NCBI RefSeq assembly: GCF_000276665.1
Contig: NW_004955465.1
Span: 6,591,070 to 6,655,069 of the forward strand
From: Chinchilla lanigera
Taxonomy: Eukaryota; Chordata; Mammalia; Rodentia; Chinchillidae
Length of the DNA stretch: 64,000 nucleotides
Reading direction: 5' to 3'
Within the stretch, counting starts at the first letter, position 1. The number at the start of each line of letters is the position of its first letter. Both the position numbers and the translations under genes were made by a program. The notes under the pieces are model-generated. The model saw only the letters and a list, made by a program, of their open reading frames with translations. It did not search any database and was not told where the DNA came from. This document shows, piece after piece, positions 1-11,772 of the stretch.

Positions 1-792
1 ACGGGTCTACACATAGGGAAGAATCTACAAACTTGAAGCTCGTGTGTTTATGTCAATTTTACAAAATGGAAAGACAATTTCAAAGTACTTTTACAGCAGG
101 TTCTTTAGGAGTAGACAACAAATAAGGTTTTTTTTCTTGTTCAAATGGAAAATAAGCCAAATCTTTTCTTTTGGGGCATGGTGGTGGGGATGGAACCCAG
201 GGCTCCTTGCCTGTAGGCTGTTTTGCTCTGCACTCCAGCCTCCAAACTGGTTCTTTTAACAGAAACTACAATGCTAGAAATATTCATTCAGATGCTAATG
301 AAAGACTAAAATACATGAATTCAAGTTACAATAGGATTTCAGGTGGGGGTGGTAAACAACTCACACTCTAGTTCCCAAGTCCCAAGAACGGGCAAAAGCA
401 CTGATGAGCCAGACCCACACCACCTACCCCTCAACCTAACAACCCCAGGGAGACAGAAAGGGCCAAGTGGGTCGTTTTTTATTTTATTTTTACTACTTGG
501 GATTGAATGCAGGGCCTTCACACTGATCTATATCCGTGGTCCTTTTACTTTTTTTTTTGGTTGAGACAGGGTCTCACTAGGTTGCCCAGACTATGCTCAA
601 ACTTGTGATCCTTCTGCCTCACCCTTGCAGGGTACTGGAACTACGATGTGCACCACATCTGGCTCCAAGTTGAATTTTAAGAGAAAAGGGGCTATAATAA
701 AAATACCATTCAATGGATAACATTTTAAGGAAAGGGAACTGCAGGGTGAGGGAGTTTCATCCAACTGAGTGGCCTTGAGCCAGGCAGAATAC
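1..792 (-). other. RREB1: RREB1 intron downstream of exon 6 (partial)
   Basis: This is intronic sequence between the donor at 792/791 and the window edge. The next coding exon, expected to continue the Cys-rich segment after residue 299, is not present. The only recognisable content is a degenerate antisense ID fragment near 176-240 and an antisense B1-dID composite at 495-663. The rest is unremarkable unique sequence. Confidence 0.8.
495..663 (-). repeat. B1-dID composite SINE (antisense)
   Basis: Read on the plus strand, an antisense ID segment (a 'gggattgaatgcagggcctt'-type start) runs straight into an antisense B1 (poly-T, 'gagacagggtctcactaggt', 'tgtgcaccacatctggc'). This is the reverse order of a B1-dID element on the minus strand. 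It is diverged, so it is an old copy. Confidence 0.75.
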
Positions 793-982
793 CTGTGAAA
801 TGCGAGGAAACTTCCTACAGGAGAAGTCCGTGAACCCCAGGTCGTGGAAGCCAGCGGGGATTGAAGGGTTGTTCTGGATGAAAGGTCTCCCCGTGGAGTC
901 CCGGGGAAGCTGTTTGTGGACAAGTGCATTGTGGCGCAGCAGTCCTCGATGTGTTCGAAAGGTGACACAGCAAATGTCACAT
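793..982 (-). CDS. RREB1: RREB1 coding exon 6 (residues 236-299, zinc finger 5)
   Basis: This 190-bp exon supplies the last base of codon 236 and codons 237-299. It completes the fifth C2H2 finger, with C237, C240, H253 and H258, so the His-His spacing is four residues. A conserved non-finger stretch follows ([17 protein letters not shown]), ending CRKFPRISQ. The finger and tail match the vertebrate RREB1 N-terminus closely, which is the basis for the name. The acceptor is a strong pyrimidine tract ending cttcctag before 982. The donor is cag|gtattc at 793/792. Reading through the donor gives only a short intronic tail. RREB1 binds Ras-responsive promoter elements downstream of MAPK signalling and acts in the nucleus. 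The protein continues in exons beyond the left edge. Confidence 0.95.
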
Positions 983-1544
983 CTAGGAAGAGGGAGAGAC
1001 AAAGATTCAAGGCGGCGGCTCGACCAGGGTTTCCACTCGTCTGCTGGCTTTAGCATCGCTTCTGCTGCATCTCAGCTGAACACGTAAGCATGAGACAGCA
1101 GGAAGCCAGTGTACTCATGGTTAGCGCCAAATAAAACTTCCTTTTAATTTATTTTGTAAATAGTATTCTGCCATCCCTGGACACCACAGCTTTGCAGGCA
1201 GTAAGAAATGTAGCCAGGACCAAACATCCAAAACCTATGCACGAAGAGAGGGGAGCTGGGACCCCAAAGCTACCAGCGCAGACCCACCATGGGACCTGAC
1301 CACACGGCACAAAATGGTTTCTCCTTCCCCTAGCTCACCGGATTTAGTGCAGAATGTTTAAATGGCAACAGAGAAGACATTTCTGTAGCACCTACAGCGA
1401 CCACGTCAGCACCCCTGGCATCTGATACAGGTGAAACAATCAAACAGTCTGACTGAATTGGTGGCAAGTACCATGACTGTGCATTCAATTCTGACATCTT
1501 TACTGTCGTTATCTGAAAAATGTTTGCACTTCCCGCCTCTTGAA

Positions 1545-1690
1545 CCCACAGTAAGCACGAGCCCTGCCATGGTCATGCCATGGTCATGGTCACACAACAG
1601 TGGTGGCAGGTGGGCGGGCATCGCCGCCTCATCTTACAGAGGGAAACACTGGGGCTCAGTACTGGTACTCAGGGTGACTGAGGTTATGCG
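1545..1690 (+). repeat. MIR-like remnant
   Basis: The 'cctcatcttacagagggaaa' block followed by 'ctggggctcag' resembles the conserved part of MIR SINEs. The resemblance is weak and a repeat-library search would settle it. Confidence 0.4.
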
Positions 1691-2942
1691 GCAGGAGGAA
1701 GCAAAGGCTAAGCTCATGCTCCTGTCTTCATCCGTCCGAGGGCTGCACCCCTTCCTTGAGAGACTCCCACAAAGGACCTCTGCTTAAAAGTCACGGCCTT
1801 TCATTCAGAGATGGCCTCTGACATCCTAAAATGTTCCAGACCACAAAGCGGCTGCAAACGGGGTTTTATGAAATAGTCTCTGCTTTCTATTCCAGTACCA
1901 TCCTCTAGTCTTCGCTGAGAACCACTCGGAAAATGATGCAGGACTCATGTTACCAACATCCCCGGACCTGCTCTAAACAGAGTCACCAGATCCACATGCG
2001 GCTATGGAAATTCCTCGTTCACACTCGCCTGCTTTCCCCCAGCTCAGGCGAGGCGGGGCAGATAGCGGAGGGTGGGAGCTCTGTGTGCCGAGCATCTTCC
2101 ACATGCAGCCTTATCACCCCAGCTTTCCAGCGAGGTGAAGCAATGCACACCCATGTACACTGTAGACACTTTAATGGAAACATTTTTGGTTATGACATGC
2201 TTCTCTGGAAATAAAGAGATAATGAAATCAGCCACGAGGCGGCTGAGCTCACTTTGCTAAAGTGCTGAGAGAGAAGGGCGTTGCTTTATCATGCGGTGGC
2301 GGGCACAGCGGAACCCAGTCCTGTCACAGGCCCACCTTTTCGCTCCCCTCTGCTAATGGGAAGCACCTCCTCAGAGCGATTCCAGTCATCATGCAACTAC
2401 ATTTAGAACGCCAGCTTCCATGAACTGCTCAGAACACAGCCCTCTTTTTGGGGGGAGTTTGCTGAGTTCCCCAGCTGTGGCCGAAGCCCCAGAGAAGGGC
2501 TGAATTCAGACAACCCCCAAGACCTTAGGGACTGGAGCCATGGCTGCACCTCCCAAGGCAGGCCACGCATGGCCTAGGGGACAGAGTCGAACCACAGAAA
2601 CCACTCCTTTACCCGGTGCCCAGAGGTCTGTGTCCTAGGGAGGAGACTGACTTGGGTAGGAAGCAGCACGGACTCAGCCCCCCTGGGCCAGGGTCTCTTC
2701 TGGCTGGAATATATATATCCCAGTCCTAAGCTGCACACTCGGAAAGGACTGCGATCTTGGCGGCTGCTGAGTCCAAGTGCTGCCCAGTGTCCTGAGCACA
2801 AGGGGTTATGACGTGCTGCACTGAGAAAATACAAGTGTTAAAGAGGTTTTGTTCAGGCATGAGTTATACCGGTATTGGTTGTGAGCTCAATGTTAATGAA
2901 TCAATAGCATATAAAATAAGGTGACTGGACAGAAACACAAAA

Positions 2943-3060
2943 TTGGGCATGGTGACACATGTCATTAATCCTAGTATTCTTAAAGCAGGAAGACTGCAAG
3001 TTCAAGGCCAGCTTGGATGGCACAGCAAGACCATGTCTCAAAAAACCAAAACAAGCAAGT
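2943..3060 (+). repeat. B1-type SINE
   Basis: The element opens 'gggcatggtgacacatgtca', passes through 'ggccagcttggatggcacag' and ends 'accatgtctcaaaaaa'. It is a 7SL-derived B1 monomer with several mismatches. Confidence 0.75.
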
Positions 3061-3246
3061 GAGCAAGCAAACACAACAGAAACATAGATAAAACGAGCTT
3101 ATGTGCTGATCAACTGATGGACAGGTGATGAAAAGCGCCAAGGAACTTAACCTTGCATTTTCCTGAAGACCAGTGACTCAGTATTTGCTAATTCTGTTTA
3201 CAGTGACTTTACAGAACCCACCTAACACAAATAACAAGAGTCAACG

Positions 3247-3358
3247 GGGGGGGGGGGGGGGCTGGGGATTTAGCTCAGCGGCAAAGCGCCTGCCCGGCAA
3301 GCGCAAGGTCGTGAGTTCAGTTCCCGGTACCGGAGAAAAAAACCAAAAAAAAAAAAAA
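3247..3358 (+). repeat. Young ID SINE with target-site duplication
   Basis: This is a nearly intact ID element. A G-run leads into 'gctggggatttagctcagcg', which contains the polymerase III A box, then 'gagttcagttcccgg' (B box), then an A-rich tail. It is flanked by the same 14-bp sequence (aagagtcaacgggg) on both sides, ending near 3252 and again at 3371. The G-run blurs the exact 5' end. The intact duplication and promoter boxes mark a recent insertion. It is tRNA-derived but is not a tRNA gene. Confidence 0.9.
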
Positions 3359-3574
3359 AGAGTCAACGGGGCAGCTGGGTCCTCCGTATCCGCAGGTCCT
3401 ACACCCACAGACTCAAACCAACCCTGGGTTGAAAATAATGGAAAAAATGCATCTCTGCCAAACATGCCTTGCTCCCTTATCATGAAGCTCCATAGTAGCA
3501 GGTGCTCGATAGCACATGGCACGATTTCCCAGCATCAATCACGAGTTCTGTGTCTCAGGGAAGGCTGTGGAACA

Positions 3575-3612
3575 GTGTGTGTATGTGCATGCGTGCATGC
3601 GCACATGCGTGT
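3575..3612. repeat. 38-bp alternating purine-pyrimidine tract
   Basis: Perfect purine/pyrimidine alternation made of GT, GC and AT steps (gtatgtgcatgcgtgcatgc at its centre). Such tracts can adopt the Z-DNA form. Confidence 0.8.
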
Positions 3613-4439
3613 TGGGTCAGGGCCCAGACACAGGGACAGGAGAAGTTATCGGCGTGACTTTGGACAACTTATGTAACATCTCCCAATCTGCCAGAGGGGA
3701 GAATGCCCTTGTGACCTTATTCAAAAAGCATATTCCTCACCCCAGCCCAGATCTACTGGACTCAGCGCAGGGAGAAGGCCTAGAAACTGGTATAAAACAA
3801 GCACACCAGGGGACGCTTAACAGTTAGGCAAGTCTGAAAAACAAAGAACTAGAATCTAGAACATCTTTAGCTACAAGTGCATGAGAGGCCAAGAAGAAAA
3901 CACTGACCTCAAGGTTCTCACCTCTCTAACTTGTTCCCTTTCTAAGCCTGTTTCCCTTCGCACCTGGGATGGGGATCTTTGGATTTCAACTTGAAAAACA
4001 GATAATGAAATGCTCGGAAACTTCAAGGCACTATTCCACATTTAACAATTCTTTTCTCTTGCCAGGGGAAAAAGAAATCTGGAAAAGCTGATTTCCTGGC
4101 ACGTGTTCGTAAACATGAAAATGCAGGAAAGGTGGGGCTTTACTTTCCAGTGTGTGCTCTTTCTCATTCTAGAACCTCCCAGGGGTCCTCAGTGCTCTGG
4201 TTTAATCTTGAGGTGCATGGGGGAGAAGCGCGTGGTGCTTCTGCGGAGCCCTCTGTTCTGCGCCACCTCGTCCTCAGCTCTGCCAGCTCCTGGACCCTCC
4301 GCTCCCGAGAGAGGGACATCTCCTCCCAGCCCCACACCTGCCTGGAGCCTCCAGGTCTAAGGCGAGGTCTAGATCTGTACTTCGCCCCTCCATCTTCACG
4401 GGCTCTCAGTCCAGGCACCGTCACTCCCCACCCCCAGTA

Positions 4440-4542
4440 CACTATCTCAGCTCTGCTGCCCAGGCTGGCCTCAGATGATTCTCTGCCTCTGCCTCCTGAG
4501 AAGCTGGCACTACAAACACGCACTGCCACATCCAGCTTCTAT
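4440..4542 (-). repeat. B1-type SINE (antisense)
   Basis: The plus strand shows 'tgcccaggctggcctcagat', 'ctctgcctcctgagaagctg' and 'acgcactgccacatccagct', the typical antisense B1 order. The copy is diverged. Confidence 0.7.
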
Positions 4543-5298
4543 TTAATTTCACTTCTGAAGAAAGCCATTCTGTTTTGCAACCAAACTACAGTGTTAGGTC
4601 GGTTAAAAAGGAGCAACACTCACAGAAAAACACTTGCCACACCTGTGGACAGACCTTAAAATCAGCATGGAAATCCATCACTCAGAGACACGAGCCGACA
4701 CTGGGGCCCCGCCTGCCCGCTCAGGGCCCTGGAAGAATGCTCTGCAAACTCGTTTCCAAGAAACAGTTCAAGGACAGCGGGGATCACTGTAAATCTGTGC
4801 TCCATGTTGCAGGATGCAGAGCCCACCACAGGCCTAGCTCTCAGAAGGAAGGTGCCACCTGGCTCGGGCTTGTCAAGCTTCATTAGGGGCATAAGTGGGG
4901 TGGTCCCCAGACTCTCCTCATCCCCATTTGTGAGGTATCTCAACTCTGCCAGGGACTCGTTAGAGCAGGATTGCAAAATATTTAGACAGGGTAGAACTCC
5001 AATTAGAGGGTCACAGCAGAGGGGAGGGCTGTAGGTCAATTTCATTTTGCAAGAGATTTGACAGTGTGCCAGAGGAAAATTTTACAAACCTTGACAGGCT
5101 GCCTTTTGATTTTCTGGCAACTGAGATGGTCCCACATTGCAAACTGAAGTTAACTTTTCCAAATGAAACCAACTTTGCTGTCAGTGGGACACATGTATTT
5201 GGGGGACTGTCTCTTGTAGCACCTAAGGATGCTAACAGAACCCCATTGACATTCCCCTGTACAAACAAAACTTCCTCTTTGTTTTAAAATCATATTGA

Positions 5299-5378
5299 GG
5301 GCCAGGGATATAGCTTAGTACCTGCCTGGCAAGCACAAGGTCCTGAGTTCAATTCCCGACACCCCCTGAAAAAAAATC
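5299..5378 (+). repeat. ID SINE
   Basis: It opens 'ggccagggatatagcttagt', continues 'cctggcaagcacaaggtcct' and 'gagttcaattcccgacac', and ends in an A tail. Similar flanks (aaaatcatattga and aaaatcatgttga) look like a slightly decayed target-site duplication. Confidence 0.85.
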
Positions 5379-6146
5379 ATGTTGAAGTAGATTATGCTCA
5401 GGAAAAAAAAAATCTATCTCATCAATGGAAAAACCTCCAACAGTTTATAGTGAGACTCCTCACGGTGTCTCAGAGCTGAGGATGGATGGCTATGGACAGA
5501 CACTTGGCCTGACCTTGGCTCTGGAGGGTGAGCTCCAAAGCATCGCGCTCACAGAAACTGCATTTTGTGCACAGGCAGCGCACAGATGATTCACCCAGAA
5601 AACATCCTACTTCTAGCACACATTCGCCAAATTTCTGTAAGAAAAAAAATTTGCACTGAGAGTTCTGGCACAGATTTGGCCACTGCCCACTCCCATGACA
5701 CCCCAGCCCCCCAACCTCAGGTCCTGCTCCAGCAGGGCTGCTCCCATTGCTAGGCGAGGGCTCCAGCGGTTCTTGGGGGTGGGCGGTGCGGGTCTGGGTG
5801 TTAGGGTACGCAGAGCTGGGGGCTCCCTGGAATAGCACAGGGGCAGCAGCTGTCTGAGCTTACCTCCTTTCTCCTGTCTTCCCTAGCACCACTTGTACAG
5901 TTGCTGAGGGGTACTAGGTGGGTGTGAAACACAGATAGAAGTCTGGAGGTGGAGGGGCCTCACGGCAGGAAACAGCCCCCAGGAGCACGAGGGGTGGCCA
6001 CAGGTTCGATGGTGGCTGCTGATATGCAAAGTTACAGAAGCAGGATGGGGACTGCGATCACAGAGCTTCCATCTGAGCTTAGAAGTGCCTTCCTGTTGTC
6101 GGGACAGGCACAGGAAGTCCTTGCCACGCTAAGGACTGTTGTATGG

Positions 6147-6220
6147 GCTGGGATGCAGCTCAGTGGTAGAATGTTTGCTTAACACCCAAGAGATCCTGGG
6201 TTCAACACTTGGCACTACGT
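6147..6220 (+). repeat. ID SINE
   Basis: 'gggctgggatgcagctcagt' and 'tcctgggttcaacacttggc' are the A-box and B-box ends of an ID element. The tail is degraded. Confidence 0.75.
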
Positions 6221-7799
6221 TTGCACGCACACAAACATACAAAGGATTCTCCTCTCACATCCACGACCCTGCCTGTCCTTCCTCCTTCAAAATCAAACAA
6301 GCACAGTCCCGCCACATGCTGGCCATGACTTCTGCCAGGCTGAAAGAGCTCAGTGCTACGGTGCAGAGCAGAAGCCTGACGCCCATGGCAGCTGGTGACC
6401 TCCACTCTGTCCTCAAGTCACAGACAGACCAACCCTGCAAGCCACTGCTCCGTCATGTGCCTGGGGACACCAAGGCAAGGGGAGGCGCCAACCAGCTCCC
6501 ATAGGCCAAGGAAATACTCATTAGCTAGCTGTGGTTTTGTCCTTTCAATTCTCAAAAGATTTTAATGCAACAAATAATGTTCTTGCTGAAACTCGGGTCT
6601 CAGTCTGAGGAAAAAGAGGAACAATAAAAAAGTTACTAAATAGAGAGCTAATGGCAGCCACTGTACACGCCTAGTCAGAAGGGCATCAGGACGCCTGTGC
6701 TTCTGACACAAATAACCTTGCAAGAAGACATCTTTCAGATCCATTTATTTTTTAAAGAAAGTGGCTTAATAGCCACATCCTGCTTTCGGAAACTAAACAA
6801 AATAGAAAAGAAAATGTCTAAAAAAAAAAAAAAAGAAAATGTCTCAATGCTGGGTTGGGGTAGAAATGCAGTAGAATAAATGTGCTATTATGGTCTAGAC
6901 ACTCAGAGAGTAGGACGAAAGGGCAAGCCCGGGATAGCCCCAGCAGCTGGTGGCTCACAGCAGGAAACAGCAGCCATCAGGTGACCGTCATCACGAGAAG
7001 CATCACCCTCAAAAGCCAACCTGGACGCTGCAGCCACGACCTGGAGTGGGTTCCCCAGCCCCCTTCAGGGAAGCCCCACAGTGAGACGGGGAGTGCGCGT
7101 GCATGGCTTTACTCTCCAGAACAAGATGAAAGTCCTGAAGTCAACAGAAAAAGCTTAACAAAGCAGCTGGCCTAAAGAGATGAAATACTCAGGGGTCTCC
7201 AAGTGGCTGTACTGCACTGCACAATTCCACAAGGTTTACCACTGTAGCCTTCCCTGCCCCAGTCAGCAGAAAAGGGTTACTTTTTTTTTTTTTAAACTAC
7301 ATACATAAAGTGTACTTTCAAAAGATCACACTGGCACATTTCAAACATTAGGAAACTCATTTCTTTAGAATCTCAGGCTTCCCCAGTGACCTAAGAAAAT
7401 GATGTGTGGCTCTAATTTTTAAAGATGTCAAGTCCCTTCGAGCTTCATCAGCCTTTCAACACAGCGCAGCAGGATTACAAAACACAGGGGCGAGCAGAGG
7501 ACAGGACTCAAACCAAATTTAAACGGCACTCAGTGTCCCAATCCTGACAGAAGTAAAGCTAGATGAACGTGGTTCTCTATGACAATAAAGAGTGAAGGAC
7601 ACACTGCCCTCACGTCCTCTGTCAAGTCAACAGTACTTGGGAGAAGCCCGGGAACTGGACGCCTCAGTCTCTCTGCACTGGGATAACCAAAACCCTAACT
7701 GTGAATGCCGGAAGGCTTAAAATAGTGAGAAAGAGATGTGATCTAAATAACAGTATCAGAAGAAAAACTCATTTAGTATTTCTGAGAGTCCCAGGGCTG

Positions 7800-7905
7800 G
7801 GTTAACCCTCTTTATCCTTGGAAGTCTTCAAATCTATTTTCTGGATGGGCAAACTGAGCCTCCACTGCCCTCGGTCACAGAGATGCCAGGCAGCAGGCTG
7901 GGCAG
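7800..7905 (+). repeat. MIR-like remnant
   Basis: 'ttctggatgggcaaactgag' followed by 'cctcggtcacagagatgcca' follows the MIR core pattern. Confidence 0.5.
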
Positions 7906-9497
7906 AGCAGTTCTGTGCAGATGCCCAGCTCCTGACATGACCTGCATTACATCCCTCATGCCTGGACACTGGCTCAGCCGAGCACATTCCCAACTGACAC
8001 TCCTGCTCCCAGCAGCCCGGCTGGTCGGCAGGACCTGAGAAATACACCTGCCAGGAGGCTGCACCTCACAGGCTGCTGGCTGAGACACCGAATCCCTCGC
8101 TCGTTATAGTGTTTTAATCGAGAGACTGGCATTCCTTTTAAAAGGGATTTCATGCTTCATTTTCCCTGCTCTATCTCCAGAGCCAGGAGGAGTGAGTGCA
8201 AACAATCCCTCCTCGGAGTCCCACCCGGCGCAGACATTCCTGCCCCTCAGCCCACCCTCCTGCCGTCCTGGCCAGTGCAGGGAACTGACACCCACAGCTG
8301 CACTAATCTCTCCCGGTTGCTGTGAGCAGCGGAGGCTGCCCTGTGACAGCCCTGGCTGGGAGGCCTCCCTGCCCTGCCCTAGGAACCCGCCAGGTTGGCC
8401 GAGTGGTGTGAAGAGGGGGATAGAGTTTTAGGCACCTCACAGGGGCAGCTGGCACCAGGTGAGCTGGCGTCCTCCCCTGGGCCCTCTGCACACCCTCCCC
8501 AGATGCTGGCATCAAGTGAAGGGTGCTCCCACTTGGCTGAGCCCCGACCGAGCCCTGCACTTTCAAACATGACGCTGGCAGACACTGACAGGCCTTTCCT
8601 GGTGCAGGACGACATCCGCCCAGCGTGAGGCTGAGGCCTTGTGGAGAATCTCAGGGTCTCTCAGCAGGTGGTACTCGAGCAGAGCTGGGGCCCAGCGTCC
8701 CCCAGAGTGGCCACGAATGAGAAGAAGGTCCTGGCATCTCCTTCAGGCCAGCTCACCTGGGCAGGCCCCTAGGGTCCCACGCGCTCATTCCTAACGAAGG
8801 CTGGCGGGCACCAAGGGAGTTAAGGGTCAAAATCACCTGGGACATGACTCTGGGGATCAATAACGTGACCCGAGCAAGGGGGTCTCGACCCAGAGAGAAC
8901 ACAAGTGCCCCAGCACAGGAGGACAGGGCTGCAGCAGACACTCTGCACGCAGAGACCCCCTCACTGGGCTAGGAGGCAAGGGGCTTCCTCGCCCCGGACT
9001 TCTGCTGCTTTCCGGGCAGCCGAGGCCACTGGCTCAAACATCACTGTTTTTCTCAAGCCTAGTCAGATCATAATGAGGACTCGATCATCTGCTGGGTACA
9101 TTTTAACTGAAATACTGTTAAAATTACTTATTACCTGATCTCCTTTAATCAAAAAGCTACCTAAGATTATACAGTAACTCAGGCCAAGTTCTGCCTCTGG
9201 CAGCCACTTCATCAACACACTGACCCTGGCTCCTGCCCTCCCAGCTGACGCCAGGGGCAGAGTCGCCCACACAGAGCATGGGGGGTATTCCCCTCCTAAA
9301 CCTGCTCTGTGGGCTGCTGAGCCCGTGAGGAGAGAGGCTGTGACGGGGCCACATGAACCGGACTTCAAGGCCTATGCAGCAAAAAAGCAAAACAGCACCA
9401 CTGACACTTTGTATACTGTGTGTGCTGATGGTCTATTTTGACCACTACTGTGGTATAGTAATCAACTAAAGTGTTAATATTGCTTGTTTCTTTTCTG

Positions 9498-9567
9498 CAC
9501 AGGGCTGAGACCCAGGACCTCACACATGGCACACATGTGCTCTACCACTGAGCTTCACCCACCCCAG
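9498..9567 (-). repeat. ID SINE (antisense)
   Basis: 'agggctgagacccaggacct' and 'ctctaccactgagcttcacc' are the antisense ID signatures. Confidence 0.75.
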
Positions 9568-9762
9568 CCTATGTTATACTTTTAAAAATGAGGCTACTAG
9601 ATGATTTCAAAGGATAGCTAGGTTTAATCCTGCTGCTGCTGCTGGTGCCGGCCTAGACAGTCCTAGCAGTGGACAGCTTACTCTGCTTGAGTCTAACAAG
9701 TGAGCGAGATCTCCCATGTCCAGCAGCCCTCAGCTCACACAGGGATGCCCCCGAGTCTGTGG

Positions 9763-9960
9763 GTTTTTTTGGCGGGGTAGTACTGAGGCTTGAGTCCAGG
9801 GCCTCACACTTGTCAGAGCTACATTCCTAGCACTTTTCAAATCTTATTTTGAGATAGGGTCTTGCTAAGTTGCCCAGGTTGGCCTGGACCTTGGAATCTT
9901 CCTGCCTCGACCTCCCCAAGCAGCTGGAATTGCAGGTGTGCACCACCGCCCCCAGCTACA
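9763..9960 (-). repeat. B1-dID composite SINE (antisense)
   Basis: An antisense dID segment (9775-9832, 'cttgagtccagggcctcaca') is followed by an antisense B1 (9848-9958, 'gagatagggtcttgctaagt' to 'gtgtgcaccaccgcccccag'). Confidence 0.8.
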
Positions 9961-11549
9961 CGTACCTGCTCTGTGAACACCCTCCCAGGTGCCAGAACCC
10001 TCAGGTTTCATGCTGCTCCCTCCCCATCTGGGAACCCTGCTCCCCATCTGGGAACTGTGCAGAAGGGACTGCAGACAACACCTGACCCTCAGAGCTGGAA
10101 TCTCTGCCAGTGGCTGGGTGCCTTCCTTTTGCTTGAGGCCGACACTTGGTTAATTTGAAACACAGCAGAGCAGAGGAACAGGGACACAGTCTTTACTCGT
10201 TTGGGTTTCCAACACTTTCTTAAGGAACAACAGGCACCTCGCCAGCTTTGTGGGGAGGAAAAGGAGGGGGGCCAGCGCAGGAGAGAGAAAGCAGCAGCTG
10301 TTTTGAGTTACAGACATTCTGCCCAAGCTGGTAGCATCCCACTGTGGCTCTGTTGCCTTTGGGGTTTGAAAATGGAGTCGGTGTCTATTTTAGTTCTGGT
10401 TAACGAGCAGTCTCTCCCACCGCCCCTGTCACAGTTCACAGCCCAGCCAGGCCCCGCGGGCCCGCGCCTGCTCCAGGCCTCCTCTGATAGCAGGCTATTA
10501 TACGGAACAGCAGAGCAGAGAGGAGAAAAGGGAGGCAACTGCGATCTGTAATCATTCCCTTCAGTCTCCAGGGGCCAGCCCCACCCCACGGGGCAGTGGT
10601 CACTAGATAGAGCCACAAGGCAGGGCTGCCTGCTTGGTCTTCTTCCGACACCACCAGCCCCACGGCCAGCCCTGTGGGCCGGTGGGATGGAGATTACCTG
10701 CAAAGGCCCAGCTCCTGCTAGGCTACAGGGAGCTGCCCCTCAGCTGGCAGAGGGCGGTACTGAGCCAGGAAGAAAACCCCTGCTCTGCAGCCGGAGGTTC
10801 AGCCTCATGGCCCTGCTGTGCCACTGGCCCAATCGCCTACCAAATCGTGCTCGAATGAATGACCAGCGTGCAGGGCGAGTCCCATTGCTACCTGCCTTTG
10901 AGGACTCAGCCTCGCCAGACACTATTCCAGGAAACTCATGCGTCACCCAGACCAGCGCTGCACAAGGGCACACGCGGGCTTTGCTGTCACTGCTGCACAC
11001 CGTGCTGTGCAGGGCGGGCTCAGCAGAACCCTCCGAAGCCTCCGTGCTCCCCTGTAGGATCACGTCACCTGGAAGGGGGCAGGTCAGTGTCAGTCCTCAG
11101 CCTGAGGCTGAGGAGCTCTTTAAAGACATTATACAGGACTCCAATTGGTCCAGCAGTGTAAATTCTCCATAGAGTCTGTCTCTCCCTCAACTGAAAAATA
11201 TCAAGCTAACGTGATTACGGATAATAACACTGGTTGTGGCCTTCAGTCAGTGCACAATTAGGCTTTCCTGTCTAACACAAAAGTCGTCAGCTTGTGCAGA
11301 CCTTTCCATTCCCAAGTTACCAGGAAACATGTGTTCTTGGGAAAGAAATCCAGTCCATACATCGGGACTCAGGCAAACAGGTGCCCAAATTCCTGTACTC
11401 CCAAGCTATCTTTGAAAAGCCACACGGGGACCTGCCCTCTGTGCTTGGATCAATCTTCAGCTATGTGGGACTTTTCAGACTTCAAGTCTCTCAACTATAG
11501 CAGAGGCTCCTGGATAGTTATTAGTTCTTTTAGAATTAATGGCATTTTT

Positions 11550-11665
11550 TTTTCTTGAGACAGGATCTCACTATGTAGCCCAGGCTGGCCTCAAACTCAC
11601 AGTGATCCTCCTGCCTCAGCCTTCTGAGTGCTGAGACTACAGGTGTGCACCACCACGCCGGACTG
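11550..11665 (-). repeat. B1-type SINE (antisense)
   Basis: Well-preserved antisense B1: 'gagacaggatctcactatgt', 'aggctggcctcaaactcaca', 'tgtgcaccaccacgccggac'. Confidence 0.9.
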
Positions 11666-11689
11666 GTATTAACATTTTACATATTCTCT

Positions 11690-11772
11690 TTTTTTTTTTT
11701 TTTTTTTAATTGAACATACAACCTCGCACTTGCCAGGCGTGTGCTGTACCACTGAGCTATATCCCCGGCACT
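11690..11772 (-). repeat. ID SINE (antisense)
   Basis: A poly-T start is followed by 'ctcgcacttgccaggcgtgt' and 'accactgagctatatccccg'. It lies just beyond the preceding B1 in the same orientation. Confidence 0.85.

Noticed and set aside
3173..3676. A 167-residue open frame on the plus strand
   Set aside because: It runs through an ID SINE, a G-run and a Z-type repeat. The composition is repeat-derived, with no splice or protein-family support.
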